Shown here: in pieces, positions 1 through 8,596 of the stretch
How positions within the stretch are numbered: position 1 is the first letter of the stretch
How the letters are laid out: each line of letters opens with the position of its first letter
Origin: Hyphomicrobiales bacterium
GTDB lineage: Bacteria; Pseudomonadota; Alphaproteobacteria; Rhizobiales; OSC116
Reading direction: 5' to 3'
Assembly: GCA_013214705.1 (NCBI GenBank)
Contig: JABSRZ010000006.1
Coordinates: 192,530 to 256,529 of the forward strand
DNA length: 64,000 bases
Notes under the pieces: model-generated
Told to the model about the DNA's origin: nothing
The model's database searches: none
The model's input: the letters and a program-made list of their open reading frames with translations, nothing else
Translations under genes and position numbers: made by a program

Positions 1-293
1 TCGTCGCGATAAGTGGCAATTTTTTGGGAGAAATCGACACTGGTAAATTGTTTGCCAAACTCATCTAACGCCACAATGATGGCGCCTTTAGGCACAGATT
101 TTAGCAGTTTTTCGGCTTCGTTATTTTTACGCGTTTGAACTTGTTGGTGTCTATCTTCATCAAAATCTAGATGATTAAACTGGGTAAAACCAAGTTGCGC
201 ACCCGCATTTTTAATGCGGGTTTCGAATTTATTGCACAGGTTTAATTCATCGCTTTTTTTTAACCGACCAATTGCGCCTATAAATATCTGCAT
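1..293 (-). CDS. rlmH: 23S rRNA (pseudouridine1915-N3)-methyltransferase RlmH, partial
   Basis: RlmH methylates pseudouridine 1915 in helix 69 of 23S rRNA on assembled 70S ribosomes. I translated the minus strand from the ATG at 293; 97 codons are visible and the C-terminal SPOUT knot that binds S-adenosylmethionine lies beyond the left edge. The visible part opens with MQIFIGAIGRLKK and contains the family stretch IIVALDEFGK. The start codon overlaps the stop of rsfS (TAATG), so the two are translationally coupled; rsfS-rlmH is a standard alphaproteobacterial pair. It is identified by N-terminal motifs and context only, since the catalytic half is not in the window. Confidence 0.9.
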   Translation of the reverse strand, partial: MQIFIGAIGRLKKSDELNLCNKFETRIKNAGAQLGFTQFNHLDFDEDRHQQVQTRKNNEAEKLLKSVPKGAIIVALDEFGKQFTSVDFSQKIATYRD

Positions 294-649
294 TAAATTT
301 CGGCAGTCCACATTTTTTCAAGGTCATAAAATTCGCGCACTTCGGGGCGGAATATATGCACGATGATGTCGCCGCAATCTAGCAACACCCAGTCGGCATG
401 GGCCAGACCTTCGATGGACACATCATCATGGCCATTTTCTTTGAGGGTCTTGCTCAGATAATCGGCCAAAGCAGACACATGGCGGCCGGAACCGCCCGAT
501 GCGATGATCATAAAGTCGGCTAAAGAAGTTTTGCCGATGAGGTTGATAGACACAATGTCTTCGGCTTTATTTTGATCTAAACTATCTATAATTAATTGAT
601 TTAAGTCGTGTGATGATTGTACATCTGATTTTATCGAGGGGTTTGCCAC
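293..649 (-). CDS. rsfS: Ribosome silencing factor RsfS (RsfA/Iojap family)
   Basis: RsfS binds ribosomal protein L14 and blocks joining of the 50S and 30S subunits, lowering translation in starvation or stationary phase. The 118-residue protein has the Iojap fold; visible family motifs are DFMIIASGGSGRHV near residue 45, the ADWVLLDCGDIIVHIF stretch near residue 85 and the final EFYDLEKMW. Length is normal. The start is GTG at 649 with a weak AGGA about 12 bases upstream; no later start would keep the fold intact. The gene sits between proA and rlmH, and nadD, which normally separates proA and rsfS in related genomes, is absent; the 142 bp in front hold no obvious gene. Confidence 0.93.
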   Translation of the reverse strand: MANPSIKSDVQSSHDLNQLIIDSLDQNKAEDIVSINLIGKTSLADFMIIASGGSGRHVSALADYLSKTLKENGHDDVSIEGLAHADWVLLDCGDIIVHIFRPEVREFYDLEKMWTAEI

Positions 650-791
650 TTGGCTTATATTCCTATTGTTGGCGCTATGCCGGCTGATTTATTTGCGCCA
701 CCATATACCCCAAATTGTTTTATAGCAATGATGAAAATGCTGTCGGGCTGAAAACCTTGCTAATATTGTTTAGGCTTAACTTATGGGCGGG

Positions 792-2057
792 CTATGGGCG
801 GGTTTGGCCGGTGCCGGAAACTACATATTTAAAGCTGGTTAATTGCTCAACACCCACTGGGCCGCGGGCGTGCATTTTGCCGGTGGCGATGCCAATTTCT
901 GCGCCCATGCCAAATTCGCCGCCATCGGCATATTGGGTCGAGGCATTGTGCATGACAATGGCGCTATCGACCTCGTTAAAAAACCGAGCCACATGTTCAG
1001 ATGTTTCTGAAATGATGGCATCGGTATGGTGTGAGCCTTTGGTGTTAACGTGATCGATGGCTTCACCAACATTGGCGACAATTTTGATCGAGATGATTTT
1101 GTCTAAATATTCGGTTGTCCAATCGGCATCGGTCGCTGGCACGATGTTTTTTCCGACCGACTGCACATATTCGTCACCACGTATTTCGCAGCCGCCCGAT
1201 TGCAGCTTTTCGATGATTGGCAACAGATGGGTGTGTTTGATGTTCTCGTCAATAAGCAAAGTTTCGGCGCTGCCACAAATGCCCGTGCGGCGCAATTTGG
1301 CGTTAAAACATATATCTACTGCCATATCTAGTTTGGCCGATTGGTCGATGTAAATATGGCAAATGCCTTCAAGATGTGAGAACACGGGCACTCTTGCCTC
1401 GCTTTGTACTCGGGCCACCAAGCTTTTGCCACCGCGGGGCACAATGACATCGATAGTGCCGCCAAGGCCGGTGAGCATATGGCCAACGGCAGCGCGGTCG
1501 GTGGTATTAACCATTTGGATGGCACCTATCGGCAGTCCAGCGGCTTTGAGGCCGGTTTGCATGCAGTTTAAGATGGCGGTTGAAGAATTTATACTGTCTG
1601 AGCCGCCACGTAAAATGGTGGCATTGCCAGCTTTAAGGCAAAGTGCACCCGCATCGGCAGTTACATTGGGGCGGCTTTCGTAAATAACCCCGATGACGCC
1701 CAAGGGCACGCGCTTGCGTTTAATGTTCAGGCCATTTTGCTCAGGCGTCCATTCGGCCAATATTGTGCCAACCGGGTCGGCCAATTTTGCCACCGCTTCG
1801 AGGCTGGTGGCAATGGCTTCAATTCTATCTTCATCGAGCATTAACCGGTCGATAAAGGCTGCTGAAATGTTATTATTGTGGGCATTGGCCACATCTTTTT
1901 TGTTGGCCGCCAAAATGGTGGGCAGCTCGGCGCGGATGGCTTTGGCGGCGGCAATAAGCGCTTGGTTTTTAATGTCGGTGCTGGCGATTGATAAAGCTGC
2001 GGCAGCTTTGCTGGCAGTTTGACCTAAGCTAAGCATTTGTTGGTGTAAATTTGACAT
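792..2057 (-). CDS. proA: Glutamate-5-semialdehyde dehydrogenase (gamma-glutamyl phosphate reductase)
   Basis: ProA reduces gamma-glutamyl phosphate to glutamate-5-semialdehyde with NADPH, the second step of proline synthesis from glutamate, in the cytoplasm. The 421-residue protein is full length for the aldehyde-dehydrogenase-superfamily enzyme. The catalytic cysteine lies in [13 protein letters not shown] (Cys261), the nucleotide-binding region around [14 protein letters not shown] near residue 120, and the conserved [10 protein letters not shown]... segment near the C-terminus. It starts one base after the proB stop, so proB and proA form one translationally coupled unit that makes the labile phosphate and reduces it at once. 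Confident by motifs, length and partner gene. Confidence 0.97.
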   Translation of the reverse strand: MSNLHQQMLSLGQTASKAAAALSIASTDIKNQALIAAAKAIRAELPTILAANKKDVANAHNNNISAAFIDRLMLDEDRIEAIATSLEAVAKLADPVGTILAEWTPEQNGLNIKRKRVPLGVIGVIYESRPNVTADAGALCLKAGNATILRGGSDSINSSTAILNCMQTGLKAAGLPIGAIQMVNTTDRAAVGHMLTGLGGTIDVIVPRGGKSLVARVQSEARVPVFSHLEGICHIYIDQSAKLDMAVDICFNAKLRRTGICGSAETLLIDENIKHTHLLPIIEKLQSGGCEIRGDEYVQSVGKNIVPATDADWTTEYLDKIISIKIVANVGEAIDHVNTKGSHHTDAIISETSEHVARFFNEVDSAIVMHNASTQYADGGEFGMGAEIGIATGKMHARGPVGVEQLTSFKYVVSGTGQTRP

Positions 2058-2058
2058 A

Positions 2059-3195
2059 TTATAGACTCTTTTTAATCAGCACTAAATTATTGCGATGGAC
2101 AATGTTGGTGCGCCCAGCATAACCCAATATATCCGCAATTTCATGGCTTTTTTTGCCGATGATGCGGGTCGCGTCATTTGAATTGTAATTGGTCAGGCCG
2201 TAAGCAATCACTTTGCCGCCTAGATTTATGACATCTAATGTGTCACCATTGTCAAAACTGCCGGCGACTTTGACCACCCCGGCAGACAACAGACTTTTGC
2301 CATTGTATAAAGCCGCTTCTGCGCCTTTATCTATGGTCAGTGAGCCTTTGGCTTTGAGCGTGGCGTTTAGCCATTTTTTGCGTGCCGCGGTTTGGGTTTT
2401 TTGCGCCAAAAATAAGCTCGATTTTGCGCCTTTGGCCAACGCATCAATTGGGTGCAGGTTGCGGCCATCGGCTATGATCATGGGGCAGCCCGACTCGGTC
2501 GATATTTGGGCGGCTAATATTTTGGTGACCATGCCGCCAGTGCCATAATCTGACCCGCTGCTGCCAGCGGCCAATTGAATGTCTTCGGTGATGGTTTTTA
2601 TGACCGCTATGTGTTTTGCATTGGCATCTTGTTGTGGGTTGGCGCTATATAGCCCATCAATATCCGACAATAGGATTAGTAAATCGGCATTTATCATCGA
2701 GGCCACACGTGCCGCCAAACGGTCATTGTCGCCAAAGCGAATTTCGGTGGTGGCGATGGTGTCATTTTCGTTAATTATTGGCACAAAACCTAGAGATGTG
2801 AGGGTATTTAAGGTGTTGGTGGCGTTAATATAGCGTTTGCGGTTTTCGCTATCTTCGAGCGATAACAACACTTGTGCCACCTGAATTTCATGGGTTTTGA
2901 ACGAATTTTCGTAAGCTCTGGCCAGTGATATTTGGCCGATGGCGGCCGCGGCTTGACTTTGTTCCAACTTTAATTTGCCTTTGGCGAAACCAGCTTGCAC
3001 CCGGCCTAGCGCAATCGCGCCAGATGAGACCAGAATAACCTGTTTGCCAGCGGCCAATAGATGCTGGACATCTTGGCTCAAGGCATCGAGCCACGCTTGG
3101 CGCAACTGGCCATTGGCATCAATAAGCAATGATGAGCCAATTTTAATGACAATTCTATGAGCGGTTTCGAATATATTTTGCGGTGATTGGTTCAT
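2059..3195 (-). CDS. proB: Glutamate 5-kinase with C-terminal PUA domain
   Basis: ProB phosphorylates glutamate to gamma-glutamyl phosphate using ATP, the committed and normally proline-inhibited step of proline synthesis. The 378 residues contain the amino-acid-kinase fold (about 1-260; KIGSSLL near the start, [35 protein letters not shown]) and a C-terminal PUA domain (about 285-370), the usual E. coli-type architecture. The gene lies between obgE (38 bp upstream) and proA (1 bp downstream) on the minus strand, the common order in this group. Confidence 0.97.
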   Translation of the reverse strand: MNQSPQNIFETAHRIVIKIGSSLLIDANGQLRQAWLDALSQDVQHLLAAGKQVILVSSGAIALGRVQAGFAKGKLKLEQSQAAAAIGQISLARAYENSFKTHEIQVAQVLLSLEDSENRKRYINATNTLNTLTSLGFVPIINENDTIATTEIRFGDNDRLAARVASMINADLLILLSDIDGLYSANPQQDANAKHIAVIKTITEDIQLAAGSSGSDYGTGGMVTKILAAQISTESGCPMIIADGRNLHPIDALAKGAKSSLFLAQKTQTAARKKWLNATLKAKGSLTIDKGAEAALYNGKSLLSAGVVKVAGSFDNGDTLDVINLGGKVIAYGLTNYNSNDATRIIGKKSHEIADILGYAGRTNIVHRNNLVLIKKSL

Positions 3196-3232
3196 AATTT
3201 ATTCGATTAGCTGGTTTTACGGATAGGAATTT

Positions 3233-4327
3233 TTAGACAGGAGACCAAGGCTTGTCTGCCGGTTCATCGGCATCCTGCGAAAAGTCATCGCCAGTGGGTA
3301 GGGCTTTGTCGCCTTCTATGACTTTTAGCAATTCACGCAAAACATCGGGTACATTTATGTGTGCTACCGCCGACATGGTGAATATTTTTTGCTTGGTCAC
3401 TTTTTGCAGCGCGGCCACTCTTTCGGCGATTTCTGATTCTGACAGGGCATCGATTTTGTTAATCACCAAAATCTCAGGTTTTTTGGCTAAATCTTCGGCA
3501 TATTTAGCCAATTCATCACGCAAGATAACATAATTTTCGACAAATTTTTCATCAGTGCCATCGACCAAATGTAGCAAAACCGAGCAGCGTTCGACATGGC
3601 CTAGAAACCTATGGCCAAGGCCAGTGCCTTCATGCGCGCCCTCAATGATGCCGGGGATATCGGCCATGACAAATTCTTTATTATCTTGGTTGATAACGCC
3701 CAGATTTGGGTGCAATGTGGTGAAGGGATAATCGGCAATTTTGGGTTTAGCCGCGCTTGTAGCGGCTAAAAAGGTAGATTTGCCAGCATTTGGAAAGCCT
3801 AGCAAGCCAGCATCGGCGATGAGTTTGAGGCGTAGGTGAATCCACATTTCTTCGCCAACTATGCCGGGGTTGGCACGGCGTGGAGATTGGTTGGTGGCGC
3901 TTTTAAAATAGGCATTGCCAAAGCCGCCATTGCCGCCTTGTAGTAAAATATGCTCTTGGCCAACCTCGGTCATATCGACCAACATCGTTTCGTCATCATC
4001 ATCGAAGATTTGAGTGCCGACCGGTACTTTTAAGGTAACATTATCGCCTTTAGCGCCGTTCATATCGCGTCCCATGCCATGCACGCCGGTTTTGGCTTTG
4101 AAATGCTGCATGAAACGATAATCGATTAATGTGTTGAGGCCATCGACGCATTTGATGATAACGTGGCCGCCACGGCCACCATCGCCGCCATCTGGACCGC
4201 CAAATTCTAAAAATTTCTCACGCCGAAACGATACGCTACCTGCGCCGCCATTGCCGGATTTTACAAAAATATGTGCTTGGTCTAAAAATTTCATATTCGT
4301 CTGCCATTTGGTTGAGCTAAGGCTCAT
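3233..4327 (-). CDS. obgE: Obg family GTPase ObgE/CgtA
   Basis: ObgE is an essential GTPase that binds the 50S subunit and acts in ribosome maturation and stress/(p)ppGpp control. Its glycine-rich Obg domain fills about residues 12-170 and the G domain 171-345, with G1 GFPNAGKS (177-184), G3 DIPG (223-226), G4 NKID and G5 SAV. The protein ends soon after the G domain, without the C-terminal OCT domain of some homologues, as is usual in alphaproteobacteria. Start: ATG at 4327 has GAGG eight bases upstream; family alignment would rather favour the internal ATG at 4294 (MKFLDQ), which has no clear ribosome-binding site. The two choices differ by 11 residues. Confidence 0.96.
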   Translation of the reverse strand: MSLSSTKWQTNMKFLDQAHIFVKSGNGGAGSVSFRREKFLEFGGPDGGDGGRGGHVIIKCVDGLNTLIDYRFMQHFKAKTGVHGMGRDMNGAKGDNVTLKVPVGTQIFDDDDETMLVDMTEVGQEHILLQGGNGGFGNAYFKSATNQSPRRANPGIVGEEMWIHLRLKLIADAGLLGFPNAGKSTFLAATSAAKPKIADYPFTTLHPNLGVINQDNKEFVMADIPGIIEGAHEGTGLGHRFLGHVERCSVLLHLVDGTDEKFVENYVILRDELAKYAEDLAKKPEILVINKIDALSESEIAERVAALQKVTKQKIFTMSAVAHINVPDVLRELLKVIEGDKALPTGDDFSQDADEPADKPWSPV

Positions 4328-4384
4328 TCATTCAGCCTCATCTAATGCCTTATCTGCCGTTAAAAGTCTAGCGATAATGGTTGA

Positions 4385-4400
4385 TTAACCCTTTGCTAAC
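4385..4400. promoter_or_regulatory. Near-consensus CtrA box (TTAAC-N6-CTAAC)
   Basis: TTAAC-CCTTTG-CTAAC differs by one base from the CtrA consensus TTAAC-N6-TTAAC. It lies 75-90 bp before the outer-membrane-protein start at 4475 and about 60 bp before obgE on the other strand. Binding is inferred; AT-rich DNA gives such matches by chance. Confidence 0.35.
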
Positions 4401-4474
4401 GTTAAATGAGGGCATTTATATAAAATTTGACCGATTTCATTTATATTCTGCTTACCAATTATAGAAATAACGCT

Positions 4475-5134
4475 GTGACCCGAACCCGTAAGAACTTAAA
4501 GACCTGTTTGTTAAGCTTGGTTTTGCCATGGGTTATGATTGCGCCAGCCAATGCCGAATTATTGGGCAGTAAAATATCGCTGATTGGTGGCACATTAGGC
4601 ATGGGCGCGGAATATAGTATAGATTTATTAGAAACATTTAGCTTGAAAGCCTCAGCACAAGCGGCGGCACTAGCTTATGACTTTACCGCTTTTAACACAG
4701 ATTATAAAGCCACAGCCGACCTGAAAAGCATTGGCGTGCAGGCTGATTTTACCCCGTTTGGTGGCGGTATATATGCCACATCTGGGGTGTTTTACAATAT
4801 GAATGAGTTTCAGCTAAAAACTGAGACTAACCATAGTGGGGCCGGTGGTAGTGGACCATTGATCATAAACAGCATATCTGACGTGACGTTTGCGCCCATT
4901 TCGCCGTATTTAGGTGCGGGGTTTAAACTTGGCCTGTTGGGGTTTTTGGATTTTTCGGTCGAAGCGGGAGTGATGAGCCACGGTGTGCCCAATGTGACGA
5001 CAGAACTAACTGAGGCTAATAACATACTGATTCCGTCGGTGGTTGAGGATGAAGTGGTTGACAAAATACGCGCGAATGTTGAAACTTTTACGCTATATCC
5101 AGTAATAAAGATTGCGGCATCGATCAACTTCTGA
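4475..5134 (+). CDS. Putative outer membrane beta-barrel protein
   Basis: No specific family recognised. From the GTG at 4475 the product is 219 residues: a basic N-terminus (TRTRKNLK), a hydrophobic signal segment and a likely signal-peptidase site after APANA. The mature part has alternating short strands, is rich in Gly, Phe, Thr and Ala, and ends in IKIAASINF; a terminal Phe is typical of outer membrane barrels recognised by the BAM complex. A TTG start at 4427 would add 16 residues before the signal and looks less likely. The gene lies alone on the plus strand inside a minus-strand block and is closed by a strong terminator. A small OmpA/OmpW-like barrel is the best structural guess; function unknown. 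Confidence 0.75.
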   Translation: MTRTRKNLKTCLLSLVLPWVMIAPANAELLGSKISLIGGTLGMGAEYSIDLLETFSLKASAQAAALAYDFTAFNTDYKATADLKSIGVQADFTPFGGGIYATSGVFYNMNEFQLKTETNHSGAGGSGPLIINSISDVTFAPISPYLGAGFKLGLLGFLDFSVEAGVMSHGVPNVTTELTEANNILIPSVVEDEVVDKIRANVETFTLYPVIKIAASINF

Positions 5135-5166
5135 TTATATAGCTTCATAAAGTTTAAGAGGGAGAG

Positions 5167-5211
5167 GGTGGCGCGAAAACTTGTTAAGAGTTGCGCCACC
5201 TTTATTTTTGT
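5167..5211 (+). terminator. Rho-independent terminator after the outer-membrane-protein gene
   Basis: An 8-bp GC-rich stem (GGTGGCGC at 5167-5174 pairing with GCGCCACC at 5193-5200) is followed on the plus strand by TTTATTTTTG. It sits 33 bp after the plus-strand stop. The minus strand has no T-run after the stem, so it mainly serves the plus-strand gene. Confidence 0.85.
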
Positions 5212-5213
5212 TT

Positions 5214-5744
5214 TCAACCTGTTTTGACTTTATTCACCCAGTCTTGTTTGGTTAAAATATAGTGCTTCACCAGCTCGACATTATTGCGGGCGGGTGCTTC
5301 TAGCAATTTTTCGCCGATATAGCTGAAACCCAATTTTGTGATGATGGACGCTGATTGGCTATTGTGTAAAAAATGAGTGACGTGAATTTCTGGCTGTTCA
5401 GTGGTTGAGAAAAACTCGGCTATGGCGAGTTTGCAGGCCTCGGTCATATAGCCTTTGCCCCAAAATGGATAACCTAGCCAATAGCCCAACGTGAACATGC
5501 CCTCTCTGCCATGAATGCCAACCACGCCCATAAACCTATTATTTTTATCATAGATGCCATTGACGATTTTATCGGTCTCTTGCGTGTTGATGCGGGCGAT
5601 GAATTGTTTAGCATCATCTAATGAATAAGGGTAGGGCACATGGCTCATCATATGAGCTGTGTCTTTGCGGTTTAGGTATTTTGCCATATCTGGCGCATCG
5701 GCCAAAGTGGGCAATTTAAGGTTTAAGCGAGCAGATTGTAACAT
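5214..5744 (-). CDS. GNAT family N-acetyltransferase (RimJ/RimL type)
   Basis: A 176-residue GNAT enzyme expected to transfer an acetyl group from acetyl-CoA to an amine; substrate unknown. The single GNAT fold shows the N-terminal RLNLKLPTLADAPDMAKYL segment, a central GYWLGYPFWGKGYMTEA acetyl-CoA loop (Q/RxxGxG/A-type, here WGKGYMTEA) and a C-terminal ITKLGFSYIGE strand. In Hyphomicrobiales two GNAT genes normally lie between rpmA and obgE, and this is the second of the pair; it follows the other with a 61-bp gap on the same strand. The conserved position suggests a house-keeping role, but no substrate can be read from the sequence. Confidence 0.9.
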   Translation of the reverse strand: MLQSARLNLKLPTLADAPDMAKYLNRKDTAHMMSHVPYPYSLDDAKQFIARINTQETDKIVNGIYDKNNRFMGVVGIHGREGMFTLGYWLGYPFWGKGYMTEACKLAIAEFFSTTEQPEIHVTHFLHNSQSASIITKLGFSYIGEKLLEAPARNNVELVKHYILTKQDWVNKVKTG

Positions 5745-5805
5745 AAATTTGGCTTATAAAGGCCGCCGCACACAACCGTCTGGTGGTTATGTGGGCGGAG
5801 TTAAT

Positions 5806-6393
5806 TTATTGTGCGGCTTTAAGCGGCTGCGCCTGACTTTCTTGCCACATTTTGCGGGTGAGAAAATATTTATCCATCGCGTAGGTTTGGTCTGGCGATT
5901 CAAAATAGCGCTCGGTGCGGCCAATATAGACCAAGCCGCAAGAATGTATAATGTTGCGCGGTTTGGCGTTTTCGATGCGGCACGAGCAGTATATTTTCTC
6001 ATAGTTTAAAAACTCGAACGCATAGGTGAGTATGGCTTGTATGGCCTCTGAGCTATATTGGTTTTCCCAATAATCGACGCCAATCCAAAAGCCAATTTCT
6101 GGCTCTTCGGGCGACCAGCGCGGCCCAACGCCAACCGTACCGATAAGCTGGTTTTTATCTGATTTTAGGCAAATGCCGAAAACATGAGTTTGTTTTTTAG
6201 CCACCCGCGCCAAAAAGCTGTTTGCGTGGTCCAAAGTATAAGGATGGGGCATGGAGCCAAGCAAATACGCGATGTTAGGGTCGTTAGCTAACTGCACGAT
6301 GCGCGCGGCGTCACTTGATTTCAGCGGACGTAAATGTAGCCGCTCGGTCTCCAAGGTATCGGGCAGAATTTGTTCTGATCTAATATGTGTCAT
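5806..6393 (-). CDS. GNAT family N-acetyltransferase (RimJ/RimL type)
   Basis: A 195-residue GNAT enzyme, first of the pair between rpmA and obgE. It opens with the RimJ/RimL-like TERLHLRPLKSSDAARI, has IGFWIGVDYWENQYSSEAI in the acetyl-CoA-binding region, and ends with a helix/strand containing CGLVYIGRTER. The usual glycine-rich P-loop is changed here (YWENQYSSEA rather than WGxGxxxEA), so cofactor binding may be weaker or altered. It shares only the fold and general pattern with its downstream neighbour, suggesting old divergence. Substrate unknown; a protein N-terminus or small-molecule amine are both possible. Confidence 0.88.
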   Translation of the reverse strand: MTHIRSEQILPDTLETERLHLRPLKSSDAARIVQLANDPNIAYLLGSMPHPYTLDHANSFLARVAKKQTHVFGICLKSDKNQLIGTVGVGPRWSPEEPEIGFWIGVDYWENQYSSEAIQAILTYAFEFLNYEKIYCSCRIENAKPRNIIHSCGLVYIGRTERYFESPDQTYAMDKYFLTRKMWQESQAQPLKAAQ

Positions 6394-6411
6394 TTTTATT
6401 CCAGACTTTAT

Positions 6412-6516
6412 AAATGGCTTGTTCGCAACACAAAACTAACGTTTTGCTGGCTTGAAGCTTTTAAATGGGCTTGTTCGCAACACGGATGTTACACATCCGC
6501 TGGCTCGAAGCTTTTT
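6412..6516. repeat. Two-copy hairpin repeat with conserved flanks and different stems
   Basis: Two head-to-tail units (6412-6462 and 6463-6516) share the left flank CTTGTTCGCAACAC and the right flank GCTGGCTYGAAGC followed by T's. Between the flanks the units differ completely yet each is self-complementary: AAAAC-TAAC-GTTTT in the first, GGATGT-TAC-ACATCC in the second. Outer GCTT/AAGC can also pair. It lies between a GNAT gene and the rpmA terminator. Function unknown; see findings. Confidence 0.7.
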
Positions 6517-6576
6517 ATACTCACCCAACGAAATTATTGGGCTTTGCATTTCTTTCGCCTAAAATATTGGCAAAAG

Positions 6577-6607
6577 AAAAACGGGCTATAAAAATATAAC
6601 CCGTTTT
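6577..6607 (-). terminator. Rho-independent terminator of rplU-rpmA
   Basis: On the minus strand a 13-bp stem beginning AAAACGGG (one G-U pair) closes a T-rich loop and is followed by CTTTT, 67 bp after the rpmA stop. It should end the ribosomal protein mRNA before the GNAT genes. Confidence 0.8.
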
Positions 6608-6627
6608 AAAAATCTGGAGTTTGCCTC

Positions 6628-6650
6628 CGTCGGGTTATATTTAACCGACG
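6628..6650 (-). other. Stem-loop downstream of rpmA
   Basis: CGTCGGTTA and TAACCCGACG (minus strand) form a stem with one bulged G, between the rpmA stop and the terminator. No T-run follows, so it is more likely an mRNA 3'-end stabiliser than a second terminator. Confidence 0.5.
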
Positions 6651-6673
6651 AAAACTGAATTCATATTTCGTCG

Positions 6674-6943
6674 TTATTCTGCGGCTTGCGCGAGTGGCAT
6701 GACATTCACAAACGTGCGGTCATTACGACCCTTCGTGAAATAAACATTGCCTTCGATGACTGCAAAGATTGTATGATCTTTACCGATGCCAACATTTACA
6801 CCAGGGTGCCACTTTGTGCCACGCTGGCGAACGATAATGTTGCCAGAGATGACGTTTTCGCCACCAAATTTCTTAACACCAAGACGGCGACCTGCTGAGT
6901 CGCGACCGTTACGGGATGAGCCGCCTGCTTTTTTATGTGCCAT
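6674..6943 (-). CDS. rpmA: 50S ribosomal protein bL27
   Basis: bL27 sits next to the peptidyl transferase centre, its N-terminus reaching toward the P-site tRNA. The 89-residue protein starts [16 protein letters not shown], without the N-terminal cleaved extension found in Firmicutes, and contains [12 protein letters not shown] and the conserved [10 protein letters not shown] and [11 protein letters not shown] segments. It follows rplU by 24 bp with a good AGGAG upstream of the ATG, so both are made from one mRNA started at the promoter at 7803-7830. Confidence 0.98.
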   Translation of the reverse strand: MAHKKAGGSSRNGRDSAGRRLGVKKFGGENVISGNIIVRQRGTKWHPGVNVGIGKDHTIFAVIEGNVYFTKGRNDRTFVNVMPLAQAAE

Positions 6944-6967
6944 GGTCTATTCTCCTAAAGGTTGCGC

Positions 6968-7642
6968 TTAACTAGTAAGGTCTTTGATTTCAGTTGCCCA
7001 AACATCGATAGGTAGAGCACCTTTGAATGAATAAGCTTTGTCTAACTTAGCTGCATCATCAGCTGTGATTTGAGCCATTTGTGAATAATGGAAGATACCA
7101 ATATCATTTAGCTTTTTCTCACCAACTTTGCCGATGGCTGAAAGTTTAGTTAAATTGTCTTTTTTGCCATTTGGTGCTGACAGTAATTCTACTGTTAGGC
7201 CTAGGCTTGAAGCGTCTGTACCGGTTGCAGCGGCAGCTTTAGGTGCAGCTTCTGTTTTAGCGGCAGCTTTAGGCGCGTCAACTTTTGGTGCGGCTGCTTT
7301 TTTAGCAGGGGCTTTCTTAGGGGCTTTGGCGCCGCCGACAAGAATGTCGATAACCCGTAGCACAGTTTTATGTTGGCGATGGCCAGCTTTACGACGATAG
7401 TTTTGACGGCGTTTCTTTTTGAAAACGATGACTTTTTTATCGCGTTTTTGCTCCAAAACTTCGGCAGCTACAGAAGCGCCTTCAACAGTTGGGGTGCCAA
7501 TTTCAGTTGTTTCGCCACCAAGCATTAGCACGTCGTCTAATGTGATGATGTCGCCAGCTTCTACTTCAAGTTTTTCAACTTGTAGAATATCGTCTTTAAC
7601 GACTTTATATTGTTTTCCGCCTGTGCGGATGACTGCAAACAT
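6968..7642 (-). CDS. rplU: 50S ribosomal protein bL21 with C-terminal helix-hairpin-helix-like extension
   Basis: bL21 binds domain I of 23S rRNA together with bL20. The first ~103 residues are the normal L21 ([30 protein letters not shown]). They are followed by an Ala/Lys/Pro linker (about 107-145, repeats of KAAAPK type) and a final ~70-residue domain with [19 protein letters not shown], which resembles the helix-hairpin-helix domain known as an appendage of L21 in many Hyphomicrobiales. The total of 224 residues is about twice the E. coli length. First gene of the rplU-rpmA operon. Confidence 0.96.
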   Translation of the reverse strand: MFAVIRTGGKQYKVVKDDILQVEKLEVEAGDIITLDDVLMLGGETTEIGTPTVEGASVAAEVLEQKRDKKVIVFKKKRRQNYRRKAGHRQHKTVLRVIDILVGGAKAPKKAPAKKAAAPKVDAPKAAAKTEAAPKAAAATGTDASSLGLTVELLSAPNGKKDNLTKLSAIGKVGEKKLNDIGIFHYSQMAQITADDAAKLDKAYSFKGALPIDVWATEIKDLTS

Positions 7643-7802
7643 ATTGCTCGATCTCTTTTATTATGCCCAAATGAATGGGCTTTGATTTAAAATATTCACT
7701 CTATCATTGTGGGGGATCTGCAGTATAAAACCCTGACAGAACAGTGATTTCATACAACCCATAACGAGTAGACAGGCGCAAAAAGGCCCTTTGAATGGTC
7801 GC

Positions 7803-7830
7803 AATATACATTCTGGAGGGCGAGTGTCAA
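7803..7830 (-). promoter_or_regulatory. Sigma70-type promoter of rplU-rpmA
   Basis: Minus strand: -35 TTGACA (7825-7830), 16-bp spacer, -10 TATATT (7803-7808). This predicts a leader of about 150 nt before the rplU start at 7642. The match to consensus is strong, as expected for a ribosomal protein operon. I see no recognised L21 leader structure. Confidence 0.8.
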
Positions 7831-7856
7831 GACAATGGTGGTATATATGAACCGAA

Positions 7857-8552
7857 TTATGCGGCGATAACCGGGAAATAATAAGCAGTGTTGCCAAGCT
7901 GCCACACCGGTAGTTTTTTAAATATGCATACAAACCGATCTGATGCGATGAAAGCTGCTAACCATTGTTGGGTATTTGGGTAGGGTGTGCTATCCCACCA
8001 TTGGCGGCCACTATTGGCAAATTGGCGCACAAATGGCGCGATGGCTAAGTCGGCCAAGCTTACATCTTGCCCCATTAAAAACGGCTGCTCGGTTAATAAA
8101 AATTCGAGTTTTTGAATGAAAATCTCGGCCTGATTGCGGGCGTTTAAGCCGGTATTTTGGCTATCATCATTACTGGCATCATCGGTATAGCGGGTGGCAT
8201 ATTTATAGCGGTCTAGATGATGTTTAAAATGACTGTTTCGGCTGCCGTCTGTTTGCTCAATAAGCTCAAGCATACTTGCCATGTCGCCGGCCAATAATTG
8301 GTTGGGGTCATTTTGCTGTAGCGCCCATAACATAATGTCGAGGCTTTCATCTATCACTTGGCCATTTGGCAATAGCAAAACCGGCACGGTGGCTTTGGGC
8401 GAAATCTCTAGCATATGGGCGGGTTTATCGCGCAATAGGATTTCGCGCAGTTCGACTTTTATGCCAGCTTCTAAAATGCCAATGCGGGCGCGCATGGCAT
8501 AGGGGCAACGGCGGAAACTGTATAAAATTGGCAAATCACTCATAGCCACCAT
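7857..8552 (-). CDS. Glutathione S-transferase family protein
   Basis: A two-domain GST-like protein of 231 residues. The N-terminal thioredoxin fold (about 5-80) has the RRCPYAMRAR motif, where Cys16 is the likely glutathione-attacking or mixed-disulfide residue, as in glutaredoxin-2/omega-type GSTs rather than Tyr/Ser GSTs. The ATVPVLLLPNG cis-Pro loop and DES of the glutathione site follow. The C-terminal part is the all-alpha domain (QPFLMGQDVSLADLAIAPFVRQF). An ATG three codons inside (MSDLPILYS, 8543) may be the true start; neither has a clear ribosome-binding site. Substrate unknown; glutathione-dependent reduction or deglutathionylation is likely. Confidence 0.88.
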   Translation of the reverse strand: MVAMSDLPILYSFRRCPYAMRARIGILEAGIKVELREILLRDKPAHMLEISPKATVPVLLLPNGQVIDESLDIMLWALQQNDPNQLLAGDMASMLELIEQTDGSRNSHFKHHLDRYKYATRYTDDASNDDSQNTGLNARNQAEIFIQKLEFLLTEQPFLMGQDVSLADLAIAPFVRQFANSGRQWWDSTPYPNTQQWLAAFIASDRFVCIFKKLPVWQLGNTAYYFPVIAA

Positions 8553-8596
8553 TCATAATTTATGTTATCTGGGCTGTAAATAGAGAAAGATATTTT

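Noticed and set aside
715..1053. 112-codon plus-strand reading frame opposite proA
   Set aside because: It lies mostly antisense to proA with no ribosome-binding site; a shadow of the real gene. It is not a nadD remnant.
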